A DNA stretch of 64,000 bases from Gracilimonas sp965227215 (lineage in GTDB: Bacteria; Bacteroidota; Rhodothermia; Balneolales; Balneolaceae), in contig OZ245729.1 of NCBI GenBank assembly GCA_965227215.1, positions 868,001-932,000 of the forward strand, in the 5' to 3' direction. The notes beneath the pieces were generated by a model, which did no database searches, was not told where the DNA came from, and saw only the letters and a program-made list of their open reading frames with translations. Each line of letters opens with the position of its first letter. Within the stretch, counting starts at the first letter, position 1. Position numbers and translations under genes: made by a program. Positions 8,766 through 17,975 of the stretch are shown one piece after another.

Positions 8766-10086
8766 TGGCCTGATGTAAATACCGAACCCCTTCTCTCTCT
8801 TTTGAGCCGGGTAGAACAACATTCTTAAAGCCTAACTTTTTAGCCTCTTTTTCCCGTTGATCAAGATGAGGCACGGTTCTGATCTCCCCTCCCAGTCCAA
8901 CTTCCCCAATAAATGCCATGTTTTGTGAAACAGTATCATCCACCAAGCTGGACACCAGTGCACAGCAAACCCCTAAATCTCCTGCCGGGTCGTTGAGCCT
9001 GAATCCTCCGGCAATGTTTAAATAAACATCATGATTAGAGAAATTCTTACCCACTCGTTTTTCAAGAACGGCGAGTAATAAAGCCAGCCGATTTCGGTCA
9101 AAGCCATTGGCTGTTCTCTGGGGTGAACCGTAAGAGGATGGAGTTACCAGAGCCTGCACTTCAATCAAGAGTGGTCGGGTTCCCTCCATGGTGCAAACCA
9201 CAGCATTTCCGCTTACTCCGGATGTTTTGTCGGATATAAAGAGTTCAGAAGGATTGGATACTTCAATCAGTCCGTCCGATTTCATCTCGAACACACCCAC
9301 TTCTTGTGCGGCTCCAAAACGGTTTTTCAGGCTTCTCAGTAACCGATAGGTATATTGCTTATCCCCTTCAAACTGAAGAACGGTATCTACCATATGCTCC
9401 AGTACCCGCGGACCGGCTATGTCACCTTCTTTGGTAACATGTCCTATAACCAGGGTGGTAATATCCTTTTTCTTGGCAAGCTGCTGAAATAATGCCGCAC
9501 ACTCTTTTACCTGCTGAATGCTTCCCGGCATACTCGATAGTTCCGTTCGATAAACCGTTTGAATGGAATCAACGATCAACAAATCCGGCTTCATCTTCTG
9601 CGCTTCAGCAATGATGTTATCAACCTGGGTTTCGTTGTAGATTAGCAGCTTGTCGGATTCCACACCCAGCCGTGCAGCCCGCTGTTTTATTTGTCCGGCC
9701 GATTCCTCTCCGGCACAGTACAAAATGGTTAAATCAGGATTGGCTTTAGCTATTTGAAGGGTGAGGGTACTTTTTCCGACTCCTGGTTCACCCCCGATTA
9801 ACACATAAGATCCGGGTAAGAAACCTCCACCCAACACCCGATCCAGTTCGGTAATATTACTTTTAAACCGGCTCTTTTCTGAAGTTTCCACTTCATCCAA
9901 TTTCTGAGGGGCAGCCGATGAATCCAGTCCTTCTACTTTGGCTTTGTGGCCGGATGAAGATTTGTTTTTACTTACCGTTTTCTCAACAAAGGTATTCCAC
10001 TCCCCACACGACGGACAGCTTCCATTCCATTTTGGTGATATATATCCACAGCCGGAACATTCGTATTGCGTTTTCACCTTGGCCAT
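8746..10086 (-). CDS. radA: DNA repair protein RadA (Sms)
   Basis: A 446-residue RadA, a hexameric helicase that extends branch migration in recombination with RecA. The N-terminal zinc finger has Cys10, Cys13, Cys24 and Cys27. Walker A is GGEPGVGKST (residues 98-107). The RadA-specific LKNRFG motif follows, and the Lon-protease-like C-terminal domain (SYGSPQRTANGFDRNR, LNIAGGFRLNDPAGDLG) is complete. The start follows the flippase-like gene by 3 bases, so the two are probably one transcript. The last codons are encoded by the rpsU terminator stem and T-run. Confidence 0.96.
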   Translation of the reverse strand: MAKVKTQYECSGCGYISPKWNGSCPSCGEWNTFVEKTVSKNKSSSGHKAKVEGLDSSAAPQKLDEVETSEKSRFKSNITELDRVLGGGFLPGSYVLIGGEPGVGKSTLTLQIAKANPDLTILYCAGEESAGQIKQRAARLGVESDKLLIYNETQVDNIIAEAQKMKPDLLIVDSIQTVYRTELSSMPGSIQQVKECAALFQQLAKKKDITTLVIGHVTKEGDIAGPRVLEHMVDTVLQFEGDKQYTYRLLRSLKNRFGAAQEVGVFEMKSDGLIEVSNPSELFISDKTSGVSGNAVVCTMEGTRPLLIEVQALVTPSSYGSPQRTANGFDRNRLALLLAVLEKRVGKNFSNHDVYLNIAGGFRLNDPAGDLGVCCALVSSLVDDTVSQNMAFIGEVGLGGEIRTVPHLDQREKEAKKLGFKNVVLPGSKEREGVRYLHQAIKKALG

Positions 10087-10089
10087 GGA

Positions 10090-11133
10090 TTAATCCTGCG
10101 CTTTAATTTCAACAACTTTTTGATTCACATACCAGGTTGTGGCCATCATTCCCAAACCTATACTTATGTAGTAACTGATAATTCTCCATAAGAATACAGC
10201 CAGCCCGATAAATCCTTCTCTCGATATTAAAGGCCCCTGGAACAGTACGAACAATCCTTCTACTCCTCCACTACCACCGGGTGTAGGCACTACCAGGAAT
10301 GCCAAATTCATAGCCAGGCTTCTCAACACCGAAAGTACTTCAGGCGCCGGAAGCAGACTTAGTACTACAATAGTTGGCAATGCAATTCTCGCCAACCACG
10401 ACATGGTTGAAAGAAAAAATGCCTTCAGTAAAAAACTAAGGGGCTTTTGTCCAAGCTGTTGAGCGTATTCTTCCAGGTTTTCAGCTTCTTCTTCCACCTT
10501 ATCGCCCATCCGCCTCAATACCGGCAGCTTGAATATAAACTTCACTACCCTTTTAATTGCAGTGGGGTTTACCAAAACACCATAGGCAAGTAAACCGGCA
10601 TAGCTCAGTAAACCTACATAGAGCAGTCCCATAGATACATCTCCAACCAGACCAATTTCCGGGGGAACTACTTCATAGAAAAGTCCCGAAATAAGCAATA
10701 TGGGAATAGCGAGTGCGAACCATATTTGATCCAGTAAAACGCCATAGAGAATAATAGCTCCGGAATCCCCTAGCTTAAGTCCTTCTTTAGTCATTGCGTA
10801 AGTGGCCATAGGAGCACCACCTATAGTTGATGGGGTTACGGCTGAAGTAAAATCCCAGGCCAGCACTACCCTTATCGAAGCATACCAATTCAATTTCTTT
10901 TCAGATAGAAACCGGATTTTAGCTGCTGAAAACCACACTCTCATCAAAGAGACAACGAGTGCAATAACCAAACCGGGCAACCTGCTTGTAGATAAAAATT
11001 CTAATACACCGGGAGTGTACGTCCAATAGATTACCCCCGCCATAGTGGCCAAACTCAGGAATATGGAAATAATGAGGTATTTCCTGGAAAAAAAGGATTG
11101 CGGCTTGCTGATATTTACAGATTCAGAACTCAA
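10090..11133 (-). CDS. Lysylphosphatidylglycerol synthase TM-family (flippase-like) protein
   Basis: A 347-residue polytopic membrane protein of the UPF0104/LPG_synthase_TM family. Two family signatures are visible: STIGGAPMATYAMTKEGL near residue 100 and the PTPGGSGGVEGLF loop near residue 285. About eight hydrophobic helices are seen. The aminoacyl-transferase domain of true MprF proteins is absent, so it is more likely a lipid-flippase-like or glycolipid-related protein. It precedes radA by 3 bases; a functional link with radA is not obvious. Confidence 0.82.
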   Translation of the reverse strand: MSSESVNISKPQSFFSRKYLIISIFLSLATMAGVIYWTYTPGVLEFLSTSRLPGLVIALVVSLMRVWFSAAKIRFLSEKKLNWYASIRVVLAWDFTSAVTPSTIGGAPMATYAMTKEGLKLGDSGAIILYGVLLDQIWFALAIPILLISGLFYEVVPPEIGLVGDVSMGLLYVGLLSYAGLLAYGVLVNPTAIKRVVKFIFKLPVLRRMGDKVEEEAENLEEYAQQLGQKPLSFLLKAFFLSTMSWLARIALPTIVVLSLLPAPEVLSVLRSLAMNLAFLVVPTPGGSGGVEGLFVLFQGPLISREGFIGLAVFLWRIISYYISIGLGMMATTWYVNQKVVEIKAQD

Positions 11134-11167
11134 TTAACAGATATTTGATAAAGATGGGCTTGAATAG

Positions 11168-11198
11168 AAAAAGCCTTACAGGGTAACCCTGCAAGGCC
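11168..11198 (-). terminator. Terminator of the aldolase gene
   Basis: Read on the minus strand, GCCTTGCAGGGT pairs with ACCCTGTAAGGC and is followed by TTTTT. It lies 18 bases downstream of the aldolase stop and separates this gene from the flippase-like gene. Confidence 0.88.
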
Positions 11199-11215
11199 AT
11201 AATTATTATGCACGA

Positions 11216-12292
11216 TCAGGCGAGGGTGATTTCATCATTCAGGTACACGTCCTGAATCATGTTCAATAGTTTCACACCTTCTTTAAGTGGTCGTTGAAAT
11301 GCTTTACGTCCGCTAATAAGTCCCATACCGCCGGCTCGCTTGTTGATGATGGCTGTTTTAACAGCATCTGCAAAGTCATTCGATCCTGAAGCGCCGCCTG
11401 AGTTAATCAGTCCGGCACGCCCCATAAAGCAGTTCGCTACCTGATAGCGGGTCAAATCAATGGGGTGGTCGGATGTTAATTCTGAATAAATCCGTTCGTC
11501 CAGTTTACCATAGCTGGAATCGCCGGAATTCAGAGCTTTGTAACCGCCATTGTTTGTCGGCTGCTTTTGTTTGATGATATCGGCTCCCAGCGTAGTACCA
11601 ATATGGTTAGCCTGTCCGGTTAAGTCGGCTGATGAATGATAGTCAACGCCATCTACTTTAAAAGCTGAATTACGAGTATAGCACCACAGAATTGTCGCCA
11701 TGCCAAGCTCATGTGCATAAGCAAAAGCCTGGGCTACTTCTTGAATTTGCCGGTTAGATTCTTCTGATCCAAAATAAATGGTTGCACCTACAGCGGCAGC
11801 ACCCATATCGTAAGCCTGGTCGATGGTTCCAAACATGATCTGGTCATAGTTATTTGGATACGTCAATAACTCGTTGTGATTGATTTTAACCACAAAAGGA
11901 ATTTTGTGAGCGTATTTTCTTGAAACAGAAGCCAAGGCTCCAAAAGTAGAAGCAACGGCATTACATCCGGCTTCCATAGCCAGATTTACTATATGATCCG
12001 GATCAAAATAATCCGGGTTCTTTGCAAAAGAGGCTCCTGCTGAATGTTCAATACCCTGATCAACAGGTAGAATGGATACATACCCGGTTCCGCCTAATCG
12101 TCCGTTATTTAAAAGTCTTTGAAGATTTTGCAGCACACGGTTGTTACGGTCAGAATGGTACCAAATGTCGTCAACGTAGCTGGCCGTTGGCTTTACAAGC
12201 CGATCCTTACTTATAGTCTGACATCTATGATTGAGAAGATCCGAAGCTTCATCTCCCAGAAGTTCTTCGATACTATTAATTCCAAGTGACAT
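11216..12292 (-). CDS. fbaB: Class I fructose-bisphosphate aldolase, DhnA/FbaB type
   Basis: A 358-residue class I aldolase of the archaeal/DhnA (FbaB) kind. It cleaves fructose 1,6-bisphosphate to two triose phosphates through a lysine Schiff base. Visible family features are SILPVDQGIEHS, PFVVKINHNELL (a conserved lysine in the barrel), the GATIYFGS segment and the phosphate-binding GLINSGGASGSNDF. The length suits the family. It is monocistronic with its own terminator. A promoter-like TATATTTT lies on its strand within the roughly 305-base region it shares with hsp20. Confidence 0.9.
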   Translation of the reverse strand: MSLGINSIEELLGDEASDLLNHRCQTISKDRLVKPTASYVDDIWYHSDRNNRVLQNLQRLLNNGRLGGTGYVSILPVDQGIEHSAGASFAKNPDYFDPDHIVNLAMEAGCNAVASTFGALASVSRKYAHKIPFVVKINHNELLTYPNNYDQIMFGTIDQAYDMGAAAVGATIYFGSEESNRQIQEVAQAFAYAHELGMATILWCYTRNSAFKVDGVDYHSSADLTGQANHIGTTLGADIIKQKQPTNNGGYKALNSGDSSYGKLDERIYSELTSDHPIDLTRYQVANCFMGRAGLINSGGASGSNDFADAVKTAIINKRAGGMGLISGRKAFQRPLKEGVKLLNMIQDVYLNDEITLA

Positions 12293-12385
12293 ATTACGTT
12301 TTCCCTTATTAGAATTTGTTTTTTATGAGTGAGTAAGTGGGCTGAAAATATAAGCCTAAAAGAGGGAAATGGCTAAAGGGAAGTT

Positions 12386-12480
12386 TGTCATGTTTATAGG
12401 ATTAAGAGTTGTTCTGTTTAAAACCTGACGGATTTTCAAACAGATTGTCATTTTGATACAGAGAAATTTTATAATTGACA
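12386..12480. promoter_or_regulatory. TGTCA/TGACA repeats upstream of hsp20
   Basis: Three short elements, TTTGTCAT (TGTCA at 12386-12390), ATTGTCAT (12446-12450) and ATTGACAG (TGACA at 12476-12480), lie 25 to 120 bases upstream of a sigma-54-like promoter. The last two form an inverted pair. They could be activator-binding sites; this is inference. Confidence 0.3.
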
Positions 12481-12503
12481 GCTCTCCCCTTTAGTGAATC
12501 GTT

Positions 12504-12518
12504 TGGCACAAGATTTGT
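12504..12518 (+). promoter_or_regulatory. Candidate sigma-54 promoter of hsp20
   Basis: TGGCACAAGATTTGT matches TGGCAC-N5-TTGC except for the last base (T for C). The -24 GG and the spacing to the -12 element are correct. It lies 80 bases before the hsp20 start codon. A housekeeping promoter in the same region cannot be excluded. Confidence 0.42.
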
Positions 12519-12597
12519 AATAATTGCTACACCCAAAGTATCGATTTGGGAATTACCTATGATCTTTAAATAAAATCATTTAAAAGGAGGAAAACCT

Positions 12598-13056
12598 ATG
12601 TTGATGCAAGCAAATTCAACCACTCCAAGCTTATGGAACCGAGAAACTGATGTTTCTCCACTTAAGGTATCTAATTGGATAGACGAAGTATTTGAAAATG
12701 CCTTGAGACGGCCAAGCGCCCTGAATACAACTTTCACTCCGGAAATAAATGTATATGAAACAGATAACGAATTTGAAGTGTCTGTAGCTTTACCCGGAAT
12801 GAATAAAGATGACCTTGAGATTAACTACAACTCAGGTGTGCTTACCATCAGCGGTGAACGCAAACTTCAAAAAGAAGATAAGAGTATTCGCTATCACCGT
12901 ATTGAAAGCAGATTCGGAAGATTCAGAAGAACATTACCCTTACCCTCTGATGTGGTAAACGCTGATAAAATTAAGGCTAAATATGAGAATGGTGTACTCA
13001 ATGTCACCATCCCTAAAATGGAAGAAAAAGCAGCTAAGAAAATAAAAATCATGTAA
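12598..13056 (+). CDS. Small heat-shock protein, Hsp20/alpha-crystallin family
   Basis: A 152-residue Hsp20 chaperone that holds unfolding proteins in a refoldable state in the cytoplasm. The alpha-crystallin domain runs from about residue 46 (TPEINVYETDNEFEVSVALPG region) and ends with the A-x-x-x-N-G-V-L motif (KYENGVLNVTIPK). A C-terminal I-x-I-like tail (KKIKIM) is present. A strong ribosome-binding site, AAAGGAGG, sits 7 bases before the ATG. The gene is monocistronic between a candidate sigma-54 promoter and a strong terminator. Confidence 0.93.
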   Translation: MLMQANSTTPSLWNRETDVSPLKVSNWIDEVFENALRRPSALNTTFTPEINVYETDNEFEVSVALPGMNKDDLEINYNSGVLTISGERKLQKEDKSIRYHRIESRFGRFRRTLPLPSDVVNADKIKAKYENGVLNVTIPKMEEKAAKKIKIM

Positions 13057-13087
13057 CTCCTAGTATTTAATCGATAACAACTGTTAG

Positions 13088-13120
13088 AAGCCGCGGACTC
13101 GTTTCGCGGCTTTCTTTTTT
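13088..13120 (+). terminator. Terminator of hsp20
   Basis: AAGCCGCG (13088-13095) pairs with CGCGGCTT (13105-13112) and is followed by TCTTTTTT, 31 bases after the hsp20 stop. Confidence 0.92.
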
Positions 13121-13202
13121 ATATGACAGGACGGGTTTTATTACAATTCCCATCATCACTTCGTGAGTCAGCTGGTGGGTTATAAATGCTTCAAAAAAGC
13201 TG

Positions 13203-13210
13203 TATCTTTG
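13203..13210 (+). promoter_or_regulatory. Candidate promoter -7 box before the dus gene
   Basis: TATCTTTG is an exact match to TAnnTTTG, 33 bases before the ATG at 13243. I see no convincing -33 element. Its position inside the longer reading frame from 13186 argues for the later start codon. Confidence 0.45.
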
Positions 13211-13242
13211 ATCTAAAATTAAGCCAAAACTACTATATAGTA

Positions 13243-14232
13243 ATGAATATCGGTCCTATTGAACTTCCTGACCAACCCCTCTTTCTTGCCCCCATGGAAG
13301 ATGTAACAGACTCTCCTTTCCGTCAGCTCTGTCGCCGAAAAGGGGCTGATATTGTATTCACAGAATTCATCAGCTCGGAAGCCATTATCCGTGCTTCCGA
13401 TATTGCTATGCAAAAAATGGACTTCGAAGAAATGGAGCGACCTTTTGGTGTACAGATTTTTGGCGGGCGTGAAGAAGCCATGGAAGGGGCGGCGAAAGTA
13501 GCTGTCGACCAAAACCCGGACCTGGTAGATATCAACTTTGGCTGTCCTGTTTACAAGATTGTGAAAAAAGGTGCCGGAGCCGGCTGCCTGAAAGACCTTG
13601 CCATGATGGAGCGAATGGCCGGTACTGTGGTTGATGCCGTTCAAGACCGCCCCGTCACTGTTAAAACCCGCCTTGGCTGGGACGACAGCACCATAAAAAT
13701 TCAGGAAGTGGCTCTGATGCTTCAAAAACTCGGAGTTAAGGCCCTTACCGTACATGCCCGCACCCGCGCTCAAAAATATAAAGGAGATGCCCGCTGGGAT
13801 TGGCTGAAAAAACTTAAAAACACGCCCGGACTCGAAATCCCGATTATTGGAAATGGAGATGTGACTTCTCCTGAGCTGGCCAAGAAAATGTTTGAAGAAA
13901 CAGGAGTAGACGGTGTAATGATCGGCCGGGGCGCCATCGGCAATCCATGGATTTTTGAGCAAACCCGGCATTACCTGGAAACCGGAGAACTTTTACCTGA
14001 TCCTACTGTTCGTCAACGTGTTGAGCTTTGTGCTGAACAACTACGGCTATCGGTTCAGCAACACGGTGAACGCTATGGCGTCATCATCATGAAGAAACAT
14101 TATGGGCAGTACCTGAAAGGCGTTCGAAACGGAAAGAATTTACGGATGCAACTTATGGAGCATGATGAGATGGACCCCATTCTGGAACTGCTGTACAATT
14201 TTGATGAAACAGAAATTCACGCAGTAGCTTAA
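13243..14232 (+). CDS. dusB: tRNA-dihydrouridine synthase (Dus family)
   Basis: A 329-residue FMN-dependent Dus enzyme, which reduces uridines in the tRNA D-loop. LAPMEDVTDSPFRQLCR starts the TIM barrel, VDINFGCPVYKIVKKGAGAGCL carries the catalytic cysteine, VHARTRAQKYKG and IGNGDV are flavin/phosphate-binding segments, and GVMIGRGAIGNPWIF closes the barrel. I chose the ATG at 13243: the extra 19 residues from 13186 are not family-like and contain a promoter box. The DusB subgroup name is likely but not proven. Confidence 0.92.
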   Translation: MNIGPIELPDQPLFLAPMEDVTDSPFRQLCRRKGADIVFTEFISSEAIIRASDIAMQKMDFEEMERPFGVQIFGGREEAMEGAAKVAVDQNPDLVDINFGCPVYKIVKKGAGAGCLKDLAMMERMAGTVVDAVQDRPVTVKTRLGWDDSTIKIQEVALMLQKLGVKALTVHARTRAQKYKGDARWDWLKKLKNTPGLEIPIIGNGDVTSPELAKKMFEETGVDGVMIGRGAIGNPWIFEQTRHYLETGELLPDPTVRQRVELCAEQLRLSVQQHGERYGVIIMKKHYGQYLKGVRNGKNLRMQLMEHDEMDPILELLYNFDETEIHAVA

Positions 14233-14363
14233 TGATAGGGTGATAAAGTTAGTTTTGAAGAAAAGAATCACCCAATCACATTAATACCATATCACTCCAT
14301 CACCTTGAATCTTTTCCAAGTTCTGGTCGTACTTTTCTACACCTTTGAACGAATCAACACTCT

Positions 14364-14567
14364 ATGTTAGCACGATTGGCCCGACTTTTCAAATCACTTC
14401 TTGGAGCTTCCGCAGTTGCAGCTTCCCCATTAAAAGCCATCACCGGAATTGTTATCAGTATTATCCTACCCTACTTGCTATATGCTTTTCTGGGAGGATT
14501 TGGAATCGCATTAGCTTTAGTGGGTTTGATCTGGGGAATTGTTTGGCTGGCTAAGAAAAATAAATAA
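14364..14567 (+). CDS. Small hypothetical membrane protein
   Basis: A 67-residue protein with a basic N-terminus (RLARLFK) and two adjacent hydrophobic stretches (about residues 24-62) ending in KKNK. This looks like a small two-helix membrane protein with YqaE/PMP3-like hydrophobicity, but I do not recognise a family. An overlapping frame from 14345 encodes a less plausible peptide. It lies between the dus gene and the convergent serS. Confidence 0.5.
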   Translation: MLARLARLFKSLLGASAVAASPLKAITGIVISIILPYLLYAFLGGFGIALALVGLIWGIVWLAKKNK

Positions 14568-14589
14568 ACAGCAAATTAGCCGTTTTTAC

Positions 14590-15858
14590 TTATAGATAAT
14601 CTCTTCCAATAAACGGTTTCAGTACTTCCGGCACTCTAACCTTCCCATTCTCTTCCTGATAGGCTTCCAAAATAGCTGACACAACCCGTGGCAATGCCAG
14701 CCCGGAGCCATTTAACGTGTGCAGCGTCTCTATTTCCTTTTCATCTTTCCGATACCGGAGTTGCATCCGGCGGGCCTGAAAGCTTTCAAAATTAGAGCAT
14801 GAGCTCACTTCCAGCCATCGGCTCTGTCCTGGACTCCACACCTCTATATCATACTTTTTACTCTGGGTAAAACCCATATCTCCGGTACACATCAATAAGG
14901 TGCGATATGGAAGTTCCAGGGCTTCGAGAAGCGTTTCAGCATGTTCGCGTAGGCTCTCCAACTCATCGTAAGAATCTTCCGGCTTTACGATTTTAACCAG
15001 TTCAACCTTATCAAATTGGTGTAGCCTGTTTAATCCACGAACATCTTTACCATACGAACCGGCTTCACGTCTCCAGCAGGGTGTATGACATACATATTTA
15101 AGCGGAAGCTCTTTTAGCTCAATAATCTCATCGCGGTGGAAGTTTGTAACCGGCACCTCAGCCGTAGGGATTGTGAAAAATTCATCCCGGGGAATTATGT
15201 ACATCATGTCTTCCTTATCCGGAATCTGCCCCGTTCCCCTTGCTGAATCTTCATTCACGAAATATGGAGCCTGGAGCTCCGTATATCCTGCCTTACCCGC
15301 TTCATTGATAAAATAGTTAATCAATGCTCTTTGAAGTTGAGCCACTCCGCCTACATAAAAAGGGAATCCGGCTCCGGTTACTTTCACACCTCGTTCAAAA
15401 TCAACCCAGCCGTGTCGTTCGGTTAGCTCCCAATGTGGTTTTCTCCAATCATCTTCGTTGGGCTCGCCCCAGCTTTTGAATGTCTCGTTATCTTCTTCCG
15501 TTGCGCCAACCGGAACGCTCGGATGAGGAACATTAGGAATACGGAGCAGCATATCATCTCTTTTTTCGCGAAGCTCTTTCACATCTTCTTCAATTTCTTT
15601 GATCCGCTCCTTCATTTCGGACGTCTTTTTGATGATTTCCTGAGCTTCTTCTTTCTTTCCCTGCCCCATCAGCTTGCCAATTTCTTTGGCTTTGGTATTG
15701 CTTTCGCTTCTGAGTAAATCACCCTCATGCACTTTCGACCTCCACTCCTCATCAACAGCCAGAACTTTCTCTACTACAGAGGTGTCTTTCTCTCCTTTAT
15801 TGATAATCGCTTTTTCTACCAATTCCCGGTTTTCTTTAATGAAGTTGATGTCGAGCAT
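14590..15858 (-). CDS. serS: Seryl-tRNA synthetase
   Basis: A 422-residue class II SerRS that charges tRNA-Ser with serine. The N-terminal antiparallel coiled-coil arm spans about residues 25-110 (charged K/E-rich helices). Catalytic features follow: RGTGQIPDKEDMMY, PTAEVPVTNFH, the motif 2 loop CWRREAGSYGKDVRGLNRLHQF, and the motif 3 segment NGSGLALPRVVSAILE. Length is normal. It converges on the small membrane-protein gene. Confidence 0.97.
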   Translation of the reverse strand: MLDINFIKENRELVEKAIINKGEKDTSVVEKVLAVDEEWRSKVHEGDLLRSESNTKAKEIGKLMGQGKKEEAQEIIKKTSEMKERIKEIEEDVKELREKRDDMLLRIPNVPHPSVPVGATEEDNETFKSWGEPNEDDWRKPHWELTERHGWVDFERGVKVTGAGFPFYVGGVAQLQRALINYFINEAGKAGYTELQAPYFVNEDSARGTGQIPDKEDMMYIIPRDEFFTIPTAEVPVTNFHRDEIIELKELPLKYVCHTPCWRREAGSYGKDVRGLNRLHQFDKVELVKIVKPEDSYDELESLREHAETLLEALELPYRTLLMCTGDMGFTQSKKYDIEVWSPGQSRWLEVSSCSNFESFQARRMQLRYRKDEKEIETLHTLNGSGLALPRVVSAILEAYQEENGKVRVPEVLKPFIGRDYL

Positions 15859-16049
15859 GTTTTAAGTACGGTATTTTTCTTTTGATTTAAGCACCAAAGA
15901 TAAGAGGTATTCAGCTTTTTGTTACACCTTTTTTAAGCTTAAAAAGTTCTGTGAATCAGCTTTTCTGGAAGCGCTTTTTTATTGACTACCTAAATAATTA
16001 AGGTTATTATTAATCTATTAAAGAATTTTTAGGGAATTTAAGGCAAAAC

Positions 16050-16532
16050 ATGAGTCATTTATTAGATGATACCGATCTGGCTATTTTAAACCATCTTCAG
16101 GAACATGGCCGGGCACAGCGAAATACCATTGCTGAATTAGTAAACCTTTCAGTGCCTTCGGTTTCCGAACGAATGAAAAAGCTGGAAGAACGCGGACTGA
16201 TTGAAGGATACAAAGCCATCCTCAACAGTAAAAAATTCCATTTTGACATTACAGCTTTCATCTTTGTACAAGTTGATGGCTCTGAAAACTATCAAGCGTT
16301 TGTTGAACAAGCTGCTGAAGAAAGAGAAATTCTAGAATGCCATTCCATTACCGGAGACGGTTCACACTTCCTGAAAGTAAGAACAAAAAACACAGGATCT
16401 TTTGAGAGCCTGCTTTCCAGAATTCAAGCTTGGCAAGGTGTTAGCAAAACCCGCTCAAACCTTGTTTTATCTAGCTTTAAGGAAACCAGATCACTTCCTG
16501 TTGAACATGCCGTGGAGCTTATAAAGAAATAG
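16050..16532 (+). CDS. Lrp/AsnC-family transcriptional regulator
   Basis: A 160-residue Lrp/AsnC regulator. The N-terminal winged HTH includes DDTDLAILNHLQEHGRAQRNTIAELVNLSVPSVSERMKKLEERG-like spacing (residues 6-50), and the C-terminal RAM/effector domain begins near FHFDITAFIFVQV. It probably senses an amino acid and controls amino-acid metabolism genes. Its targets are unknown; the aminotransferase genes far downstream in this window are not linked to it by position. It is monocistronic. Confidence 0.88.
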   Translation: MSHLLDDTDLAILNHLQEHGRAQRNTIAELVNLSVPSVSERMKKLEERGLIEGYKAILNSKKFHFDITAFIFVQVDGSENYQAFVEQAAEEREILECHSITGDGSHFLKVRTKNTGSFESLLSRIQAWQGVSKTRSNLVLSSFKETRSLPVEHAVELIKK

Positions 16533-16682
16533 AAGAGCTCTAATTTCCCCTCACATTTCATTTACTTACTAGAGCAGGAATCGTTAACTTACGTCATTCT
16601 GACAGTATGTAATTCTAAAGGTATCAGTGATATCTATGCAGCTTGTCTGAAAAAGAGCTGATACTTTAATTCTATTTTCTAT

Positions 16683-17975
16683 ATGGATCGAGAAGTTTTT
16701 CAAGAACAGTTTGGGTTGCTCGGTAAATCGGAAGCCATGCGGCAGGTTATCGACAAGATTATGCAGGTTGCCAAAACTGATATTACCGTCACTTTACAGG
16801 GCGAAAGCGGAGTAGGAAAGGATGTAACCGCCAAGGCTATCCATGCTATGAGCGACCGCAGCCGTAACAACCTGGTGATTGTAAACTGTGGGGCCATCCC
16901 GGAAGGTATTATAGAAAGTGAATTATTTGGCCACGAGAAAGGGGCCTTTACCGGGGCCGAGACTTCCCGGGAAGGCTACTTTGAGAAAGCTAACGGTGGC
17001 ACCATCTTCCTTGATGAAATTGGTGATACCCCAAAAAATGTGCAGGTAAAATTACTGCGGGTACTTGAAAACGGAGAGTTTTTCCGGGTAGGTTCCAGTA
17101 CGGTGCAAACTACTGATGTACGAGTAATTGCCGCAACCAACCAGAACCTGTGGCAAATGGTACAGGATGGTTCTTTCAGAGAAGACCTTTATTACCGCCT
17201 GGATACCGTTCAAATTAAACTCCCCCCTTTGCGAGACCGGCAGGAAGATATCATTCCTATTTTTCGGAAGTTTGTCGAAGAATATTCGGCTCGGTATGAC
17301 TCTGTTTTTAAGGGTTTTTCTGATGAAGCGCGGGAATTGCTGATTTCCTATCGATGGCCGGGAAATATCAGAGAACTAAGAAATGTAGCCGAACAATTGG
17401 TTGTGCTTGAAAAATCTCAGTTCATCGATCAAGAAAAACTTCAAAAGTATCTTAAAGGACGGCAACGTCAAGGCAGAACAGATAACCTGCCTATGGTAGC
17501 TGATGATGCATATCAAGAGCAAAGCAGCCAAGGTGGAAGTGATTTTGAACGTAAAGACCGTGAACTGGTTTACCGGGCTTTGGTTGAGTTAAGAAATGAT
17601 ATTGCCGATGTTAAAAAAATGTTTGCCAACTTTCTTTACTCCACTTTTTCAAATAAAAACCTGAAAGCTTTACCGGCTTCGGTAAGGGACGAGATGGACA
17701 AATCGGAAATGTCAGGTGTGAATGTCGATCTTGGAGATCATGCTACTCTGGGTATGCAATCTATGCCCGATCAATCCAATGTGGATGAAGATGAAGAAAC
17801 TGAGCTCGTTGATTTCCTTCAGAACAATGAGATCCCTTCAATAGAAGACGCGGAAAAATTTCTTATACAACAAGCCCTCAAACGCTTTGATGGAAACCGC
17901 AGAAAAGCATCCGAAACTCTGGGTGTAAGTGAACGAACTTTATACCGGAAACTGGATCAGTATGGCCTGGAATAG
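16683..17975 (+). CDS. Sigma-54-dependent transcriptional activator without a receiver domain
   Basis: A 430-residue enhancer-binding protein that remodels sigma-54 RNA polymerase. The AAA+ domain begins almost at the N-terminus: Walker A GESGVGKD (about residue 40), the sigma-54-contacting GAFTGA loop in HEKGAFTGAETS, Walker B GGTIFLDEIGD and the arginine finger region REDLYYRLD. A linker of about 120 residues precedes a C-terminal Fis-type HTH (KRFDGNRRKASETLGVSERTLYRKL). There is no receiver, PAS or GAF sensor, so activity may be set by expression level or by a partner. The stop overlaps lptE by 14 bases. Confidence 0.93.
   Translation: MDREVFQEQFGLLGKSEAMRQVIDKIMQVAKTDITVTLQGESGVGKDVTAKAIHAMSDRSRNNLVIVNCGAIPEGIIESELFGHEKGAFTGAETSREGYFEKANGGTIFLDEIGDTPKNVQVKLLRVLENGEFFRVGSSTVQTTDVRVIAATNQNLWQMVQDGSFREDLYYRLDTVQIKLPPLRDRQEDIIPIFRKFVEEYSARYDSVFKGFSDEARELLISYRWPGNIRELRNVAEQLVVLEKSQFIDQEKLQKYLKGRQRQGRTDNLPMVADDAYQEQSSQGGSDFERKDRELVYRALVELRNDIADVKKMFANFLYSTFSNKNLKALPASVRDEMDKSEMSGVNVDLGDHATLGMQSMPDQSNVDEDEETELVDFLQNNEIPSIEDAEKFLIQQALKRFDGNRRKASETLGVSERTLYRKLDQYGLE

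Noticed and set aside
13186..13242. N-terminal extension of the dus gene
   Set aside because: The 19 residues are not family-like and contain a promoter-type box; the ATG at 13243 fits better.
14345..14554. Frame overlapping the small membrane-protein gene
   Set aside because: It has mixed polar and Cys/Phe-rich composition and a poor start; the frame from 14364 is the better candidate.
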